Shown here: positions 48,901-60,756 of the stretch, in pieces | Layout of the letters: each line of letters begins with the position of its first letter | Position numbering within the stretch: the first letter of the stretch is position 1 | Notes under the pieces: generated by a model | What the model was told of the DNA's origin: nothing | The model's database searches: none | Seen by the model: the letters and a program-made list of their open reading frames with translations, nothing else | Assembly: GCA_025716815.1 (NCBI GenBank) | Contig: JAIXMN010000009.1 | Coordinates: forward strand, 1,054,001-1,118,000 | DNA length: 64,000 nucleotides | Source of the DNA: Dichotomocladium elegans | Lineage: Eukaryota; Mucoromycota; Mucoromycetes; Mucorales; Lichtheimiaceae | Direction of reading: 5' to 3' | Made by a program: the position numbers and the translations under genes

Positions 48901-51900
48901 AATGCTTATTCCGAACGTAGTCTTTCACGAGAACCCTGCTCATACCGATATTCTGCGCGAGATGCTCAAGGATTATCAACTTGGTAAGCAAAACATTTAA
49001 TGCGTTTCATTGCTATGGAACACTTATCAGCATGATATGGGCCAGGCGATCACTTGTTGCTCATCGGTAACCAAGGCGTTGGCAAGAACAAGCTGGCAGA
49101 TTATTTTTTGCAGCTCTTGCAGCTGCCACGCGAATACATCCAGCTTCATCGTGATAGCACGGTCCAAAGCTTGACGACTACTCCTGCTATCCGCGACGGT
49201 GTCCTGATCTTTGAGGACTCACCTCTTGTCAAAGCCGTGGAAAATGGTAAAACCGTAGACCAAAGATGCTTGAACCTATGTGCGTTTGTGTACCAACAAA
49301 AGCATATAAATTTAGGCACGGTTCTCGTTGTGGATGAGGCTGATAAGGCCCCCACGTATGTCACTGCTGTTCTCAAGAGTCTTGTTGAAGATGGACAGAT
49401 GGTCCTCGGAGACGGCCGCCGAATTGTTTCCAAAGAATCGGACATCCTAGAAGGCGATCGCCACATCTTGGTTCATCCTGTAAAGAGAAGAAGATGGAGT
49501 ATATGATGCAAAAAAAAGAAGAAATGCTTATGTCCGGGTGTTTTCTTAGAACTTCCGCATGATTGTTCTTGCCAATCGACCAGGTATGCCTATCACATAG
49601 AAAGCAGTTCGACGACGACAGTCATCAAATAGTTGCTTACCAGATGTTTATGTTTTAAATAGGCTATCCCTTCCTCGGTATAGCAACCCATATATTTGCT
49701 CTCCCTCTGCGCATGTATGTGTGCTAATATTTCAAATTCTATATAGGTAACGATTTCTACCGCGAAATTGGCGACGTCTTCAGCTGGTGAGTATGGCCCA
49801 TGAGGCTGATTGAGATATCTTTTTTTTCTCATCCACCTCCTATAGTCATGCTGTCGACAACCCCGATCAGTCATCTGAGGCAAGTTCCAAATATATTGAT
49901 ATATATATATATATGGGAAATACTCATCAAGACTGCAATTATAGATGTACTTGCTCCGCAAGTATGGCCCTGACGTTCCTGAAGATATGCTGGAGAAGCT
50001 TTCAAGCGCTTTCACTGATCTACGCAAACTAGTGGACGAGGGGTGGGTTTTCCGAGCCCTGCGCTTCCATGGCCTTCAGCAGATATTGATTTTCAATCTT
50101 TGGTATATAGCCTAATTTCTTATCCGTACTCGACACGTGAACTCGTCAACATTGTTCTTCACTTGCAGGTATAATATGGAATCAGGCACACTGAAATCGA
50201 GGGAGGCGAAAGGTACGATAGAGTCGAAGAACAGGGCTCACAATGAAATTATCCAATAGAATTATCCTGGAGAAGGAATTTCTAAAATCATGCAGAACGT
50301 CTTCGATTTTGATCAATACGATCAAGCCTCAAAAGAGTTACTAATTGAGATTTTTGAAAAACACGGCATACCCGTGGGCCTCGACTCGGAATTCACAATG
50401 ATTCTTGGTGATATTGTCAACCTTGGACAGCCCCTGTTGAGCGAACGATGGACTCGTGTTCGGGGAGCCAAAGGGGCTTCCGCCAAGGTGGAAACGTCAG
50501 ATATGGCCATTCGTGTAAGTGCGTGCGTGCGGGCGTGTGTTTTTTAGTGAGTGAAAAGGAGAATCGAAAGCTAAAGTCATTCTCAAGGGTGACTGGGATG
50601 TGGAAACCGGCAAGAAATGGAGACCACTTGAGCGCCAGGAAGGTCGCTCGACTGTGTTCTCTGAACAGCTTTACAGCTTCAACATTCCTACCCGAGGTGA
50701 GGCGTTGGATATTGCTGCACTCGATGACGGATCGCTTTTCGTGGTCACCACTACCCCTGTCACACTGCATCACATCGACCCCCGCCACCGACAGGTCGAT
50801 AGCCTCGATCTGTACGAATTCTTCCCACTTCAACGCGGTAAGTTATTGGTATCTTGTGTATATATTTATCTCAACGGTCCACACGATAGCTCCCCCTCGT
50901 TTGCGTATAGCAGTAATTCATGTGAAAGGCATGTTGAAATACGTTGCTCTTCATAATCCTTCCAACAACGAATTGCTGTGCTGCGATTTCAACAGGAACA
51001 AGGTCATGTCTATTGTGGCAAGTACCGAATTAATTGGATCCTAAGCGCATGGCACGCATTCTTACTCTTGAAATCCATATTAGCTTCGCGGCATGGAACC
51101 TATCAAGTCGATCATGTGCAGTGAACTAAGCTCGCTGGGTATACTTGGTATGTTGCTTTTTCCCCGGACCAAAAAAGAAACGCTCAATCCGACAATCCAA
51201 TAGCCTTTTATCAAGAGGATCAAGCGGCGGTGGCCGTGCTTGATTTCAACGTTTCCAAGCAATACACTGTGACCCTGCCTATGAAAAGTGAGTTATTTTC
51301 CCTTCTGTTTATATTGGTTTGCCTACAGACTTGGTTTACATATTTTTACTCGGTCAGTTCGGCAACTCATGGTCATCGAGCCGAGTTTTTGGATTGCGCA
51401 TGGCAGTCGCGATGCGGCCACCTATGCAGTCTACGCTCCCAGCACGTCCGGCGTCCCAAGCGTGGTGGAGGCTATCCAAGTCCTCGGTCAAAATGGCCAG
51501 CCTGTTAGAGATCTTGCCAATATCTTCTGGCCTCCATTCGCGTATGTTTATTTGTTTACTTATTTATGTGCTACAGCGACTTGCCTTTTGTTTTTTGGGG
51601 AGGTGGATCTGGCCAGGTGCTCATATACACCATTCTATCATAGACCCAACAAAACGTTTGCTCAGAACGCCAGATCTGAAGCATTTGCAACCATCGTCGA
51701 TGGCTGCAGCTGTGATAACTTTTTAAACCAGACGGGGGTTATTGACCTATACGCGTATTTGAATCCGAACCCTGTGGACGAGCCCCCTGCTCATATCAAG
51801 GGTTGCGCATTGAGCTTGACTCGGTCAAAGCAGCTGGCTGTGATCCAGCCGCCTGCGGTAAGTATGAGGCAAGACAACAGCAGACGTTTTTAAGTTAAGC

Positions 51901-54169
51901 CTGTGTTTCTACTCGTTGTAGGATGGACGACCGGAGGGCAATCTTGATATCATTAATCCTGCTAGGAATCAAATCTGGCGTATCAAGATCCCGCTTGCTG
52001 ATATGAGCAATGCCGAGAGGTATGCGAGTGTATATATATTTAATCGATAGTTTGCGTACTCAACAACATCCATCCTTCTTCTTCCTTTGACTTTCTCACT
52101 GTGTGTGTGTGTGTGTGTGCGTTGGATTTGCTTCATTAGTGAGAATCTCGGTTTTGCACGATTCCAGGTCGAACGTCAGGTGGCCAGCATGTGTGAACTT
52201 TCTAACGGACATTTGATGACCATGGACGCTCAGGGTGTTGTCCGGGTATGGCAGGTGGAGTCTGCAGAATTATACCGTGCAGCCCAGACCTGGAAGCAGA
52301 TGGTGGGCGTCGATCAAAAAGTCCTGTCCGTCATTTACGAAACCGACCAAGTAAGGGTTTGCAAATGACAAATCAGGAACGGGACATTTCTGCGTCTGAC
52401 CATTCTTTTTTTTTTTTAACAAAAAAGCCCAAAGATGAAGGATCCGCTATGGAAGAAAATATCCAACACGAAGGAGAAGAGGGCAGCCAAGGAGGAAGCG
52501 CTGGCCAAAATTCGGGCGGTGATGGCGGTTCGGGTGGCCAGGGAGGAGGTGGTGGCGAGGGCGGCCAGGGAGGCCAAGGCGGCCAAGGAAGCGGTGGCTC
52601 GGGCGGTTCGGGCGGCAATATGAACGAGAATGGTCGAGAAGAAGCTTCCTTTGAGGATATCAATAATCTCAAGCTGGTATGCGTGTGTGCTAGGTCAGGG
52701 CGAATGACATTGCTCATGTTTTTGTGTATTTCGGTTCCATAGCGCACCGCCAGTGATCAGCCTACAGAAGTCTCGGATGCACAAAAGTAGGTTGGATCTC
52801 TTTGGGAAGAAATGCCCACGGGCTCCTGATCGCCCCCAAATCGTCTACTTGTTTTCTATGTAGAGAAATGCATGAACAGGCAATGGAGAAGATGCTTACG
52901 AAGCTCAATATGACCCAAGGCGATTACGCGGTAAGTGTTCCGATGCTCAATGTCTGGTCGACTGACCAAGTCCGATTTTCGACATCGATTACTCATGTTT
53001 TTCTGAAAGATATATCAAAAATACATGGATAATATTCGCCGTGAGGTCCGTGAACTTCGAGTGATCTTGGAGAGTGTAGAAGCCAAGAACAAGGAGCGCG
53101 TATGGTTAAAGAATCAGGCATCAGGAGATTTGGACGATACAAAGATGTAAGTCAAGGGCAAAAGGGAAGGATGGCGGTATTTCCGTATTCTGACAGTTGT
53201 ACGCATCAATAGTATTGAAGGTTTGACGGGCGAGCGGGCCATTTACCGCAAACGCGGCGAAGATGATCCTGAAATTGGCCTGTTTCAGGATAAACCGAAG
53301 CGCATGAACTTTGTCTTTGATTTGTCTGCTAGGTAAGAATATTTATATATATAATCCCTCAAAAAGGGGGATATAGAAAAAGGAAAAGAAAGTACGTCCT
53401 TTTAATCCGTGAATGTCTATGCTCATCCAGTATGTTCCGATTCAACACACACGATCGTCGACTCGAGCGTTCCTTGGAAGTGGCGCTCATGTTGATGGAA
53501 TCCTTCAGAGGGTTTGAACACAAATTTGCTTACCGGATCGTTGGGCACAGTGGAGATGGAGCCAATATCGAGTTTGTGGTTCCTGGCAAATACCCCAAGA
53601 ATGAGAAGGAGGAATTCGAGGTGATCAACAAGATGCGCGCCCATTCGCAATATTGTTTGAGTGGAGGTAATGCGGACTATATGTGCTTGTTTATATGATG
53701 TGTACGCAAACATTGACGACGAATGTATGCACGCAGATAATACACTAGGAGCTGCGGCGCATTCTATAAAAGAGATTGTCAAGGAAGAAGCCGACGACTA
53801 CTTTGTGGCTATCTTGTCAGATGCAAACATCCAACAGTACAGCATCCATCCGAACGACATTGCACGAGGTAAGGGAGATCCTTTCGAAATGATCTTGAGG
53901 ACACATGTATGTCTTGAAAACTCACCCATGCTTTATTGTTTAGTGCTAAAGTCAGACGACCGGGTCACTGCGCAAATGATCTTCATTGGATCGCTTGAGA
54001 ACCAAGCTGAGCAGTGAGTGGGCTGTGTATACAATCGATATTCTTGTTCTCATATGCGTTCATTACTAGGTTGAAAAAGGCGCTCGGAAGCCAAGCACAT
54101 ATTTGTGCAGAGAACAAGGACCTTCCGAAGATCATGAAAGCCATGTTTTTGGCATCGATGGTTAAATAG
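45962..54169 (+). CDS. VWA8: VWA8-like giant AAA-ATPase with C-terminal von Willebrand A domain
   Basis: Dynein/midasin-like multi-AAA protein of the VWA8 family, mitochondrial in animals. More than 20 small introns; I estimate roughly 2000 aa. In order: VRIGDVIMEIEPPENPELVP; AAA1 with IFLIGPPGPLRRSLVMKYAE and REVEYIALSKDVTDADLKQR; an arginine segment PLDPPLRSRFQSRDI; AAA2 with Walker A GTQKGVGKSALVRH; GHLAVLDGIEALSYGTLN; AAA3 with LIGNQGVGKNKLADYF and Walker B VLVVDEADKAP; a WD/propeller-like region; a glycine-rich linker (about 52495-52620); and the VWA domain FVFDLSASMFRFN, keeping a D-x-S-x-S MIDAS. The end is MKAMFLASMVK. The start at 45962 gives MSTNQQQKQARRRLKQLGKA then acidic SDSDEDD, which is not a typical mitochondrial presequence. 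Confidence 0.9.
52098..52119 (+). repeat. TG dinucleotide repeat in a VWA8 intron
   Basis: Nine or so TG units just before a proposed exon of the VWA8-like gene. Microsatellite. Confidence 0.7.
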
Positions 54170-54590
54170 ATGATATGCGGAGTTTGTGACTACCATAGAA
54201 AGTAAGATTTAAAGTATGCCTTAGCATTTTCTGATATTCCTCTTTTTCCTTTTCTTTTCCTGGCGCTTTTTATCCTTAATAGAGATCTATAGATATATAT
54301 GTGTATCTATCATGCCGAAAGCGGATCGAATTTTATCCGGCCAAAGCAGAGGCAGGGCTAGAGGTATTTTTTCTTTCAAAGTTGGAGGACTCATCCATGA
54401 GCAATTAAAGATGGGATATTGTTGAAAGCGCTATCTGGAATTGTTTCGCCGGGCAGAGGGGAATCAGCGATGAATGCGGCAGAAGTGACAGATATAGAGG
54501 GTAAATGGGGCTCTCGTGAATAAGGAACATTATATATATAGATATATATAGACATATCAATATGTAACGCACCGTGTCCTTTGGGGACTC

Positions 54591-55653
54591 ATGACACTAT
54601 CCTCAGGTTTTTCGCCGCGGTGCGATCCAGCCATCTTTGTCCACCAGCTGGAATCCATTCCTCTATCGCACGTGCGGAATGAGCCCATTTCTTGCAAAGA
54701 CCGACGCTTGCATTTGATATCGTCTTTTCAAGACGTGCGCGTTGCAGCGCCGGTGCCTTCTAAACGGTTTCGGCATCGGATAGAATTGCAACAGCAACAA
54801 CAGCAGCAAGCGTCGCCTTGTTCATCGCCATCATCCTTGCCGACAGAGCCTCAGAAGCAGGCGCAGAAGCACTCGCCCGCGACTTCCTATAAACCCTCCA
54901 AGCTTAGTACGGCTGTAGAAGAGTCTGATGATGAGAGTACGCCCGCTGCTGCTCATCATTATCGACGAGGCCCCGAATACGCCTATCCTCGCGAATCTCT
55001 CAAGGTGCAGCTGCGGCTTGATCCGCCCATCAAAGACGACGGGGCACTAGCCTTCGAGGGCGACAAGGCCAAGGAGAAGGAGTACTGGCGACGGCAGCGG
55101 CGCGTGTTTCTGCGAAGTCGATTCATCACCAACGAAGAAGCAATAGCTATCGCCCATAGCGTCTACACAACAAGCGCCATCGCGCCCTCGGACCGCATGG
55201 TCATCACATTCCAAGCCAACATTGCCAATTTTCGATCGAAATGGCGAAAGCTCCTGAAAGAGGTCGCCAAAAAGCTCTCGCATATCACGCATGCTCAGAT
55301 AACAGAAGCAGAGTATTCGGGACCGGTGGAACAAGAAATTCAATCCAAGGTATGAATAGATTTGTGCGTGTGTGTGTGTGTGACCGTATCCCTAAAACGA
55401 TCTCAAAAAGGTGGATCAAGCGGTACTGGACAAGGTGTGGGGCCATTGGATGTCAGATCCGTTCGTCGATAAGAAGGCTTTCTATCAAAACACCCACTTG
55501 GTCAACACCTTGACGTCCGTCACTGCCAAGGCACTCCTCGTCACTCTCAGACACAATCTTGGGCTGCTGAGAGAACGCGACTTTCGCAAACACCTCGACG
55601 ATCTTGACAAATACACCCGCAATCTCGACCTTCCCGACCCTCTTCTCCTTTAA
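54591..55653 (+). CDS. hypothetical protein, basic C-terminal helical domain
   Basis: Two exons, 54591-55349 and 55411-55653, give 333 aa. The N-terminal half is low complexity with a polyglutamine run and Ser/Pro-rich stretch. The C-terminal half is charged and helical: KEKEYWRRQRRVFLRSRFIT, ANIANFRSKWRKLLKEVAKK, VLDKVWGHWMSDPFVDKK and ALLVTLRHNLGLLRERDFRK, ending LDLPDPLLL. I do not recognise the family. The single intron is in phase and joins QSK to VDQAVLDKVW. It lies about 420 bp downstream of VWA8 on the same strand and converges with the RhoGEF gene, 63 bp away, so the two 3' UTRs probably overlap. Confidence 0.72.
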
Positions 55654-55716
55654 TCTTTTGCTTTTCGCTCGTCATTACAAGTATTATAATATAATATATG
55701 TATGTATGTACAAAGT

Positions 55717-58700
55717 TCAGAAATAATTATCCTGGTATGATATCGTGGACATGGATCGTATGCTTCCCTTTTCATCCGGGAATGGCGGTGGTGTGTCGGG
55801 AGCCGCACCGGGTATTGAGAACCACTGGGTCTTATTGAGCGGAGTTATGCCATAGATGAGGTGTTCGACATCATGCATGCTCGCCAGGTAATCAGCGATA
55901 ATGCCGTCTGATTCTGTGCTCTCCTTCATCGCATGCTCGCGCATCAGCCGTTCCCATGCGTGGGTCATTTGCCGGTAAAACGACAGCTGGACCGCCGCCA
56001 ACTCCCCAACAATGATGTCGAAATACTGCCCGGTCAGCTGGAGAAACTTCGGCAAGTCCTCCACCAGCTGGGCATTAATCGAGACATAGGCATCAGCAGA
56101 TTCCTGGAGCTGTTTGTCCGGCGTGTCGCCTCTGGATTTGATGTCCCGTACACGATCGTAATCTAGTAATTTTTGTGCTCGCTTATTGATTACTTGACCA
56201 GGGTTGTCATACACCCTGAGAAAGCTGTCTATCCTGCTGTAGACAATGCCCTGCACCTTGCTATCAAGCTCGCGCGTCATGACGGATGAGAACATCGCAG
56301 TTGCTCTCACAAAGTCATGCACACTCTCCAAGCTCTTGACTTTGACTCCTCCCCAGGAGCTGTATACCGTCTCTAGGCTCTCGGCAAAGAGCCTCAATGT
56401 CTCAAAGTTATTCTTAACCTGTCGAACCCAACCTTGAATATCACGTGCAAGCTGCTGTGATATCTCCCGTTGTCTTTCGAATCGAAGGTGTAGTGAGTCG
56501 AAGGACGCATCCTGGGTGGCCTCAGCTGCGAACCCTGCCGCCTGCTTCAGCCGCTGAGCCTTCCGTGTGATCTTTTTGTTGAAACCATGGCTAAATATAT
56601 ATATATATGTTAACATCGCCAGCCAGCCAGCCAGCCAGCCAGAGGCTTTGAGCTTCAGCAATCTACTTACACAACCTAGTCCAGATGTGTTACGAAACAA
56701 AAATTAAAAAGCCCTGATTTTCCCACTGCTTACATTAACTTCCGTCTTCTTTTTGTCTCCCACAATTTTTTCCACAATGTCTTTGCGACGCTTGATTTCA
56801 TTGATATGGTCAGCAACTTCTTGGATCTCTTGAGTTGCGTTAGCCAAGTGTTTTTGATCTGGGTGATCTTGCGGCGTAAGCATAAAAAGCTCCTTGTTTT
56901 TATATTTGAAAAAATGAGATATATCGACAGAGAACTAGAATAAAAAAAACTTACTCTTAAAAGCAATGGGTACTTCAGCACTCGCTGGACCGGCTTAATT
57001 AATAAACTGCCAATGTCCCAACTCATTGATTTGCCCTGTAACTGTATTTGACAATTCTGGCGACCACCATTACCCCCACGAGTAAGTGCAACGTTCAGCC
57101 ATGTCCACAACGAGTTGTACTTACCGACAAAAATTCTTGAGCGTCTGGCTTTGTCTCCAATTCTTGCAAACGAATAACGGCATCTTCGTGGCGTTTGCAA
57201 TATTCACAATAAATTTCGTCGATTTGTGTCATCTACACATAAATACAATTCAGTCGTTGTATCAATATCCGAATTCGCTATAAAACTCACCCGCTCTCGA
57301 AACGTCGAACCAATAGAGGTATTATCTTCAGATCCCTCGTCGCCCGTTTTTGCTCCGGCCAGTTCAAGCTCTTCCACGAACACTGCCTCAAACTCAATGA
57401 TATCGAGTAAGTTTGAGAATAAAACCTTCACATCCGATTTATCGAGCGGTGAAAATGGCTTATGAGCTTGATCATAAAAGAGCTCTTTCAGGAGCAACAT
57501 ATCCTTTTGATATGTACGCTCAGTTGCCACAATCTCCTCGATGACCTTCATCCGCTTAACGCTTCGATCGGTTCCTCTGCCGGACAGCTGCGGCGACACG
57601 GGTAAGGATGCGGCAGAGCAGCATGTGTCGCCTGAAGACAGTCGATCTTCGGGACTAGATTTCGAGACGACAGTGATTGAATCTTTTAAACTCGGCTGTT
57701 GCTGGTGTTGGTGTGACTGATTATCATGGCCAGTAAACCAGCTAGTAATTGCAGCGCCATAATGCCATGCCCTCCGTGATGCTGATTCACTAGTGGCGAG
57801 CGAGGATGATGCCGAGGATGTGGATGCTGTACTGTTTCCCGTCTCTGACCTAGAAATTGTAAAAGGGATGTGGAGGGTTGTCGAGGGCGGTGGGGGTATC
57901 AAATTGAGCGAGGAAGACGATGGTCGTTTGCGTCCGTCGAGGCCCTGGGGGCTTGCAGGAGGTTTGCGTAGAGACCCGGTATGATGGCCTCGGACTAGTC
58001 TGGCAGGAACAGGCGGTGGACCCTCTAGCTTGGTGCTCTGTTCTATTTCGGCCTGTTCAAGTCGTTTACTCAATTCCGCGACAAAAGCACCGCTTTTTGG
58101 AAGTGCCGGTGGCGAGGTGCTGTTATCTTTACTATTATCATTTTCCCGTTGTTGGATACTTGGTGTTGGGCGTACTGCATTGTGCCCGTTTTGTGCGTGC
58201 ATGAAACGCTTAGATGCCGTCTGCTTGGGGAATAATGGCGGAGACACTCGTGTCTCGGGAGTTGGAAGGCTGTGCCCATGTCCGCTATGTCGATAGGTTG
58301 CCTGTAGAAAAAAAAATATTACAAGCACATATGGCATAGTAAGTCAGATGTTGCCCTGTATGTTACTTTAACCAAATTACCGAGTTTGACTGGGACGGGG
58401 ACGGGGGATGCTGTTGCTGCTGCTGTTGTTGTTGTTGTTGTTGCTGCTGTTGCTGCTGCCCATTTTGGAATCTTGCCCGAATATCATTAAAAGCGAACGA
58501 TGTCTGGTCGATTTCGCTCTTCCTATTCTTTTTTTCTTGCTCATCACTTAGAGAGAGATGTTGATGAGAAAGGGCTTCTGATGTATAGTTCGTAACTGAT
58601 GTGGCGGCCGTAACCGTGCTCGCGGGAGATGGTATGGACTCGGATGACGGGCTCGGTAGATGCGAATCATGCGAGGAATGAAAATTGGATGAGATGCGAA

Positions 58701-58950
58701 GTGACTGAGGTTTTGCAGGTAATGCTGGCCGTGAGGATACGGAACGAATACGGTGGAGGTCACGTCGATGTTGAGAACGAGGTAAAGGTAGAGAGTGATT
58801 CTGTTCAAATACACGTGAGAGTCGATCGACTGCTCCTTCTTTATTTGACATTGGCAAAGATGCTATCGGTTGGGCAGCATTCTGCGGGATGCGGCGATGA
58901 GGTCGGCATTCTAAAGTCTTCGAGAAAGCATCAGGTTGGCTCGATCCCAT
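55717..58950 (-). CDS. RhoGEF with DH and BAR domains (DNMBP/Tuba-like, Gef1-like)
   Basis: Guanine nucleotide exchange factor, probably for Cdc42. The N-terminal ~430 residues are Ser/Pro/Gln-rich and include a long polyglutamine. The DH domain starts near VIEEIVATERTYQKDMLLLK (about residue 440), with FSNLLDIIEFEAVFVEEL, MSWDIGSLLIKPVQRVLKYP (the conserved DH helix) and LANATQEIQEVADHINEIKR. No PH domain follows. Instead a BAR-like helical domain starts HGFNKKITRKAQRLKQAAG and continues with WGGVKVKSLESVHDFVRATA, INKRAQKLLDYDRVRD and LVEDLPKFLQLTGQYFDIIV. The DH-BAR order without PH is that of Tuba and fission yeast Gef1. DH and BAR parts are joined only if a 5-nt micro-exon at 56675-56671 is used. 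The C-terminus ends SYQDNYF. Confidence 0.87.
56618..56642 (+). repeat. CCAG tetranucleotide repeat
   Basis: About six CCAG units inside the DH-BAR gene intron between the 5-nt micro-exon and the BAR exon. Read in frame it would give GWLAGWLA, but this is intronic. Confidence 0.8.
56671..56675 (-). other. 5-nt micro-exon of the DH-BAR gene
   Basis: The coding strand reads CTGGACTAG|GTTGT|GTAAGTAG. The DH exon ends in phase 0 (GAA GTT AAT|GTAAGC), while the BAR exon CCATGGTTTCAAC must be entered in phase 2 to give H-G-F-N-K-K. Five nucleotides restore exactly that phase and yield V-V-H-G-F. The donor is a perfect GTAAGT. Confidence 0.65.
58410..58459 (-). repeat. CAG/CAA repeat encoding polyglutamine
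   Basis: In-frame mixed CAG and CAA codons in the first exon of the DH-BAR gene, giving about 16 glutamines. Confidence 0.85.
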
Positions 58951-60756
58951 AGTTTATGTGCAAGTAAAAGAAGACCCAAAAAAATCAGAGTATTACTGAA
59001 GACGATAATGCGTCGCAGTTAAACTCCGCACGCACACAAAACTCGTCATATTCAATCAGTCTCGGCCCTCCGCTTTGAAAGAGATACAATCAGCAAGAGA
59101 GTACTCATCTATCTGGCTAAGGCATTCATGCTACCAAAGCGAATTCGGATTTTTTAGATGCGGTGAGGAGTATAAAGGGCGTTATACTTTTCTGCTTTCG
59201 TGTTTCCCATTGGTACTTTGTACTTTGAGTAAAGCAGGACTCCCGCATATGCGCCATAGATCGTCTTGGACTACCTTCTGCTTATGTACGATTTAGCTTT
59301 ACGTACTAAGCTTTCTAGGCCCTATGTCGGTAGACGCACATGGGGCCACAAATAGGTAACATAGCGCATAGGGCTTCGCTTTCGTTAATCAACCTAAACC
59401 ATCAAGTTAACCAAAAATGTAGGTGTGACCGACCATCCGGAGAAAGGTACAGCAAATGTTTGATGATCTTTGTATGCATTCCCCTCTGTTCACAAAAAGT
59501 TCTAGATCGGCTGGCTCCAAAGTGTTTTGATGATCCTTCTTGCGAAACGTTGCACAGATCACATACCGCATTTGGAAACGAGACTCTTCCGCCTCTCGGG
59601 TTACACAAGTGACGCCAACTAGAGCTCCAAAAAAGCCAGTCAACTGAAAACGATCTAGCGCTCCCCTTACATGGAGAGTATAGGATGGTGCGTTGGTGAT
59701 GAACCATAGATCTGCTGGTTGATTGACGAGGATATGTGTGTTAATGCATTGAGCAGATTCAGCCAAAGGATATCATGAGCTACATGAGTGATGTACGTAG
59801 TCACCATTGGGTCATACGTCCCTCCTTGGAAAGATACGCCCAAGAAAACGCGACGCTTCGCTTTTGTGATCTACAAAACCCTACGTCTCTTTAAGCTCGT
59901 GCAACCAAGCAATCAGACAAATCGAGTAACATTATTTACCATTTCCAAGTTTTCTTGTTGCTATTATATGTTGTCATAATGATAATGTGCTGTCACCGAG
60001 CGGTAATCTGGCACTCTATGTCCAACCTTTTGGTGGTGATCATCCATGGCGCAGTCGTTCTGTGGAACCGTAAGCTTCATATCCCTACTGTCAGACTGCC
60101 TGTAAAAGTCACAGAATCGTATGCACATCGTTGGCCGTGTAATTCGGAAGCTCCAACAAAGCTATTCCTTGCGCAAGAGTATCAATCACGTAATCGGTTC
60201 ATACGAGAAACAATGTTTTGACTTTGATTGTTCCCTTAATGTAAAACGAGCTCTTTCCAAAGTAATATCTTTTCTTGATATCAACCCATTTTTTCTTATG
60301 ATATGTTCTCTTCTTCCGTTTGAACATGCATGACTGCCGTATAGTTTTAATAAATTAGATCTAGCTCCGGCACCCCCAAAAAAAGAGTACCCAGCTCTGG
60401 CTGCAGTAAAGTTTCCTTACCATTTCTGCATGCATGATTTCTTTCTCTGAGTGCTCATGGCACTTTAAATCGTATCTCGCGACCAGTTGGAAAAAAGAGT
60501 CTTGTTTCTAGAGATAGTGCTGTAGCACCATTTTTTTTTATTGTTTATTCTTTACGGGAATCATAAAAATATGTATTGGATAGGTTCTTATGGGCGAGAT
60601 CAATGCTAAAGAACGATGAAGAAATTACAAATGAGATATACACCTTCTGCAAAGAAGAGCAGATGAGTGAGAGAGGGAATGAATGAATGAGAATGAATGA
60701 ACGAATGATGTGTGAGACGAGCAAGGCGAATGCCCATGCATGCGTGGTAGACTCGG
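58951..60756. other. gene-poor stretch with one coding-like fragment
   Basis: About 1.8 kb. On the minus strand around 59870-59570 two segments look protein-like: RVFLGVSFQGGTYDPMVTTY, then LVNQPADLWFITNAPSYTLH and FQLTGFFGALVG. They do not join into a full gene and I do not recognise them; they may be a decayed gene. The rest has no supported content. A GAATGAATGA-type repeat at 60677-60709 precedes the MFS gene's 3' end. Confidence 0.35.

Noticed and set aside
52495..52620. Separate glycine-rich secreted or structural protein
   Set aside because: The Gly-rich stretch lies in frame within the VWA8-like gene, where the family normally has a Gly-rich linker before the VWA domain.
56590..56650. 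Additional transmembrane-like exon (GWLAGWLAMLTYIYIF) in the RhoGEF
   Set aside because: It comes from translating a CCAG repeat and TATATA tract in an intron; the acceptor TTTAG directly precedes the BAR exon.
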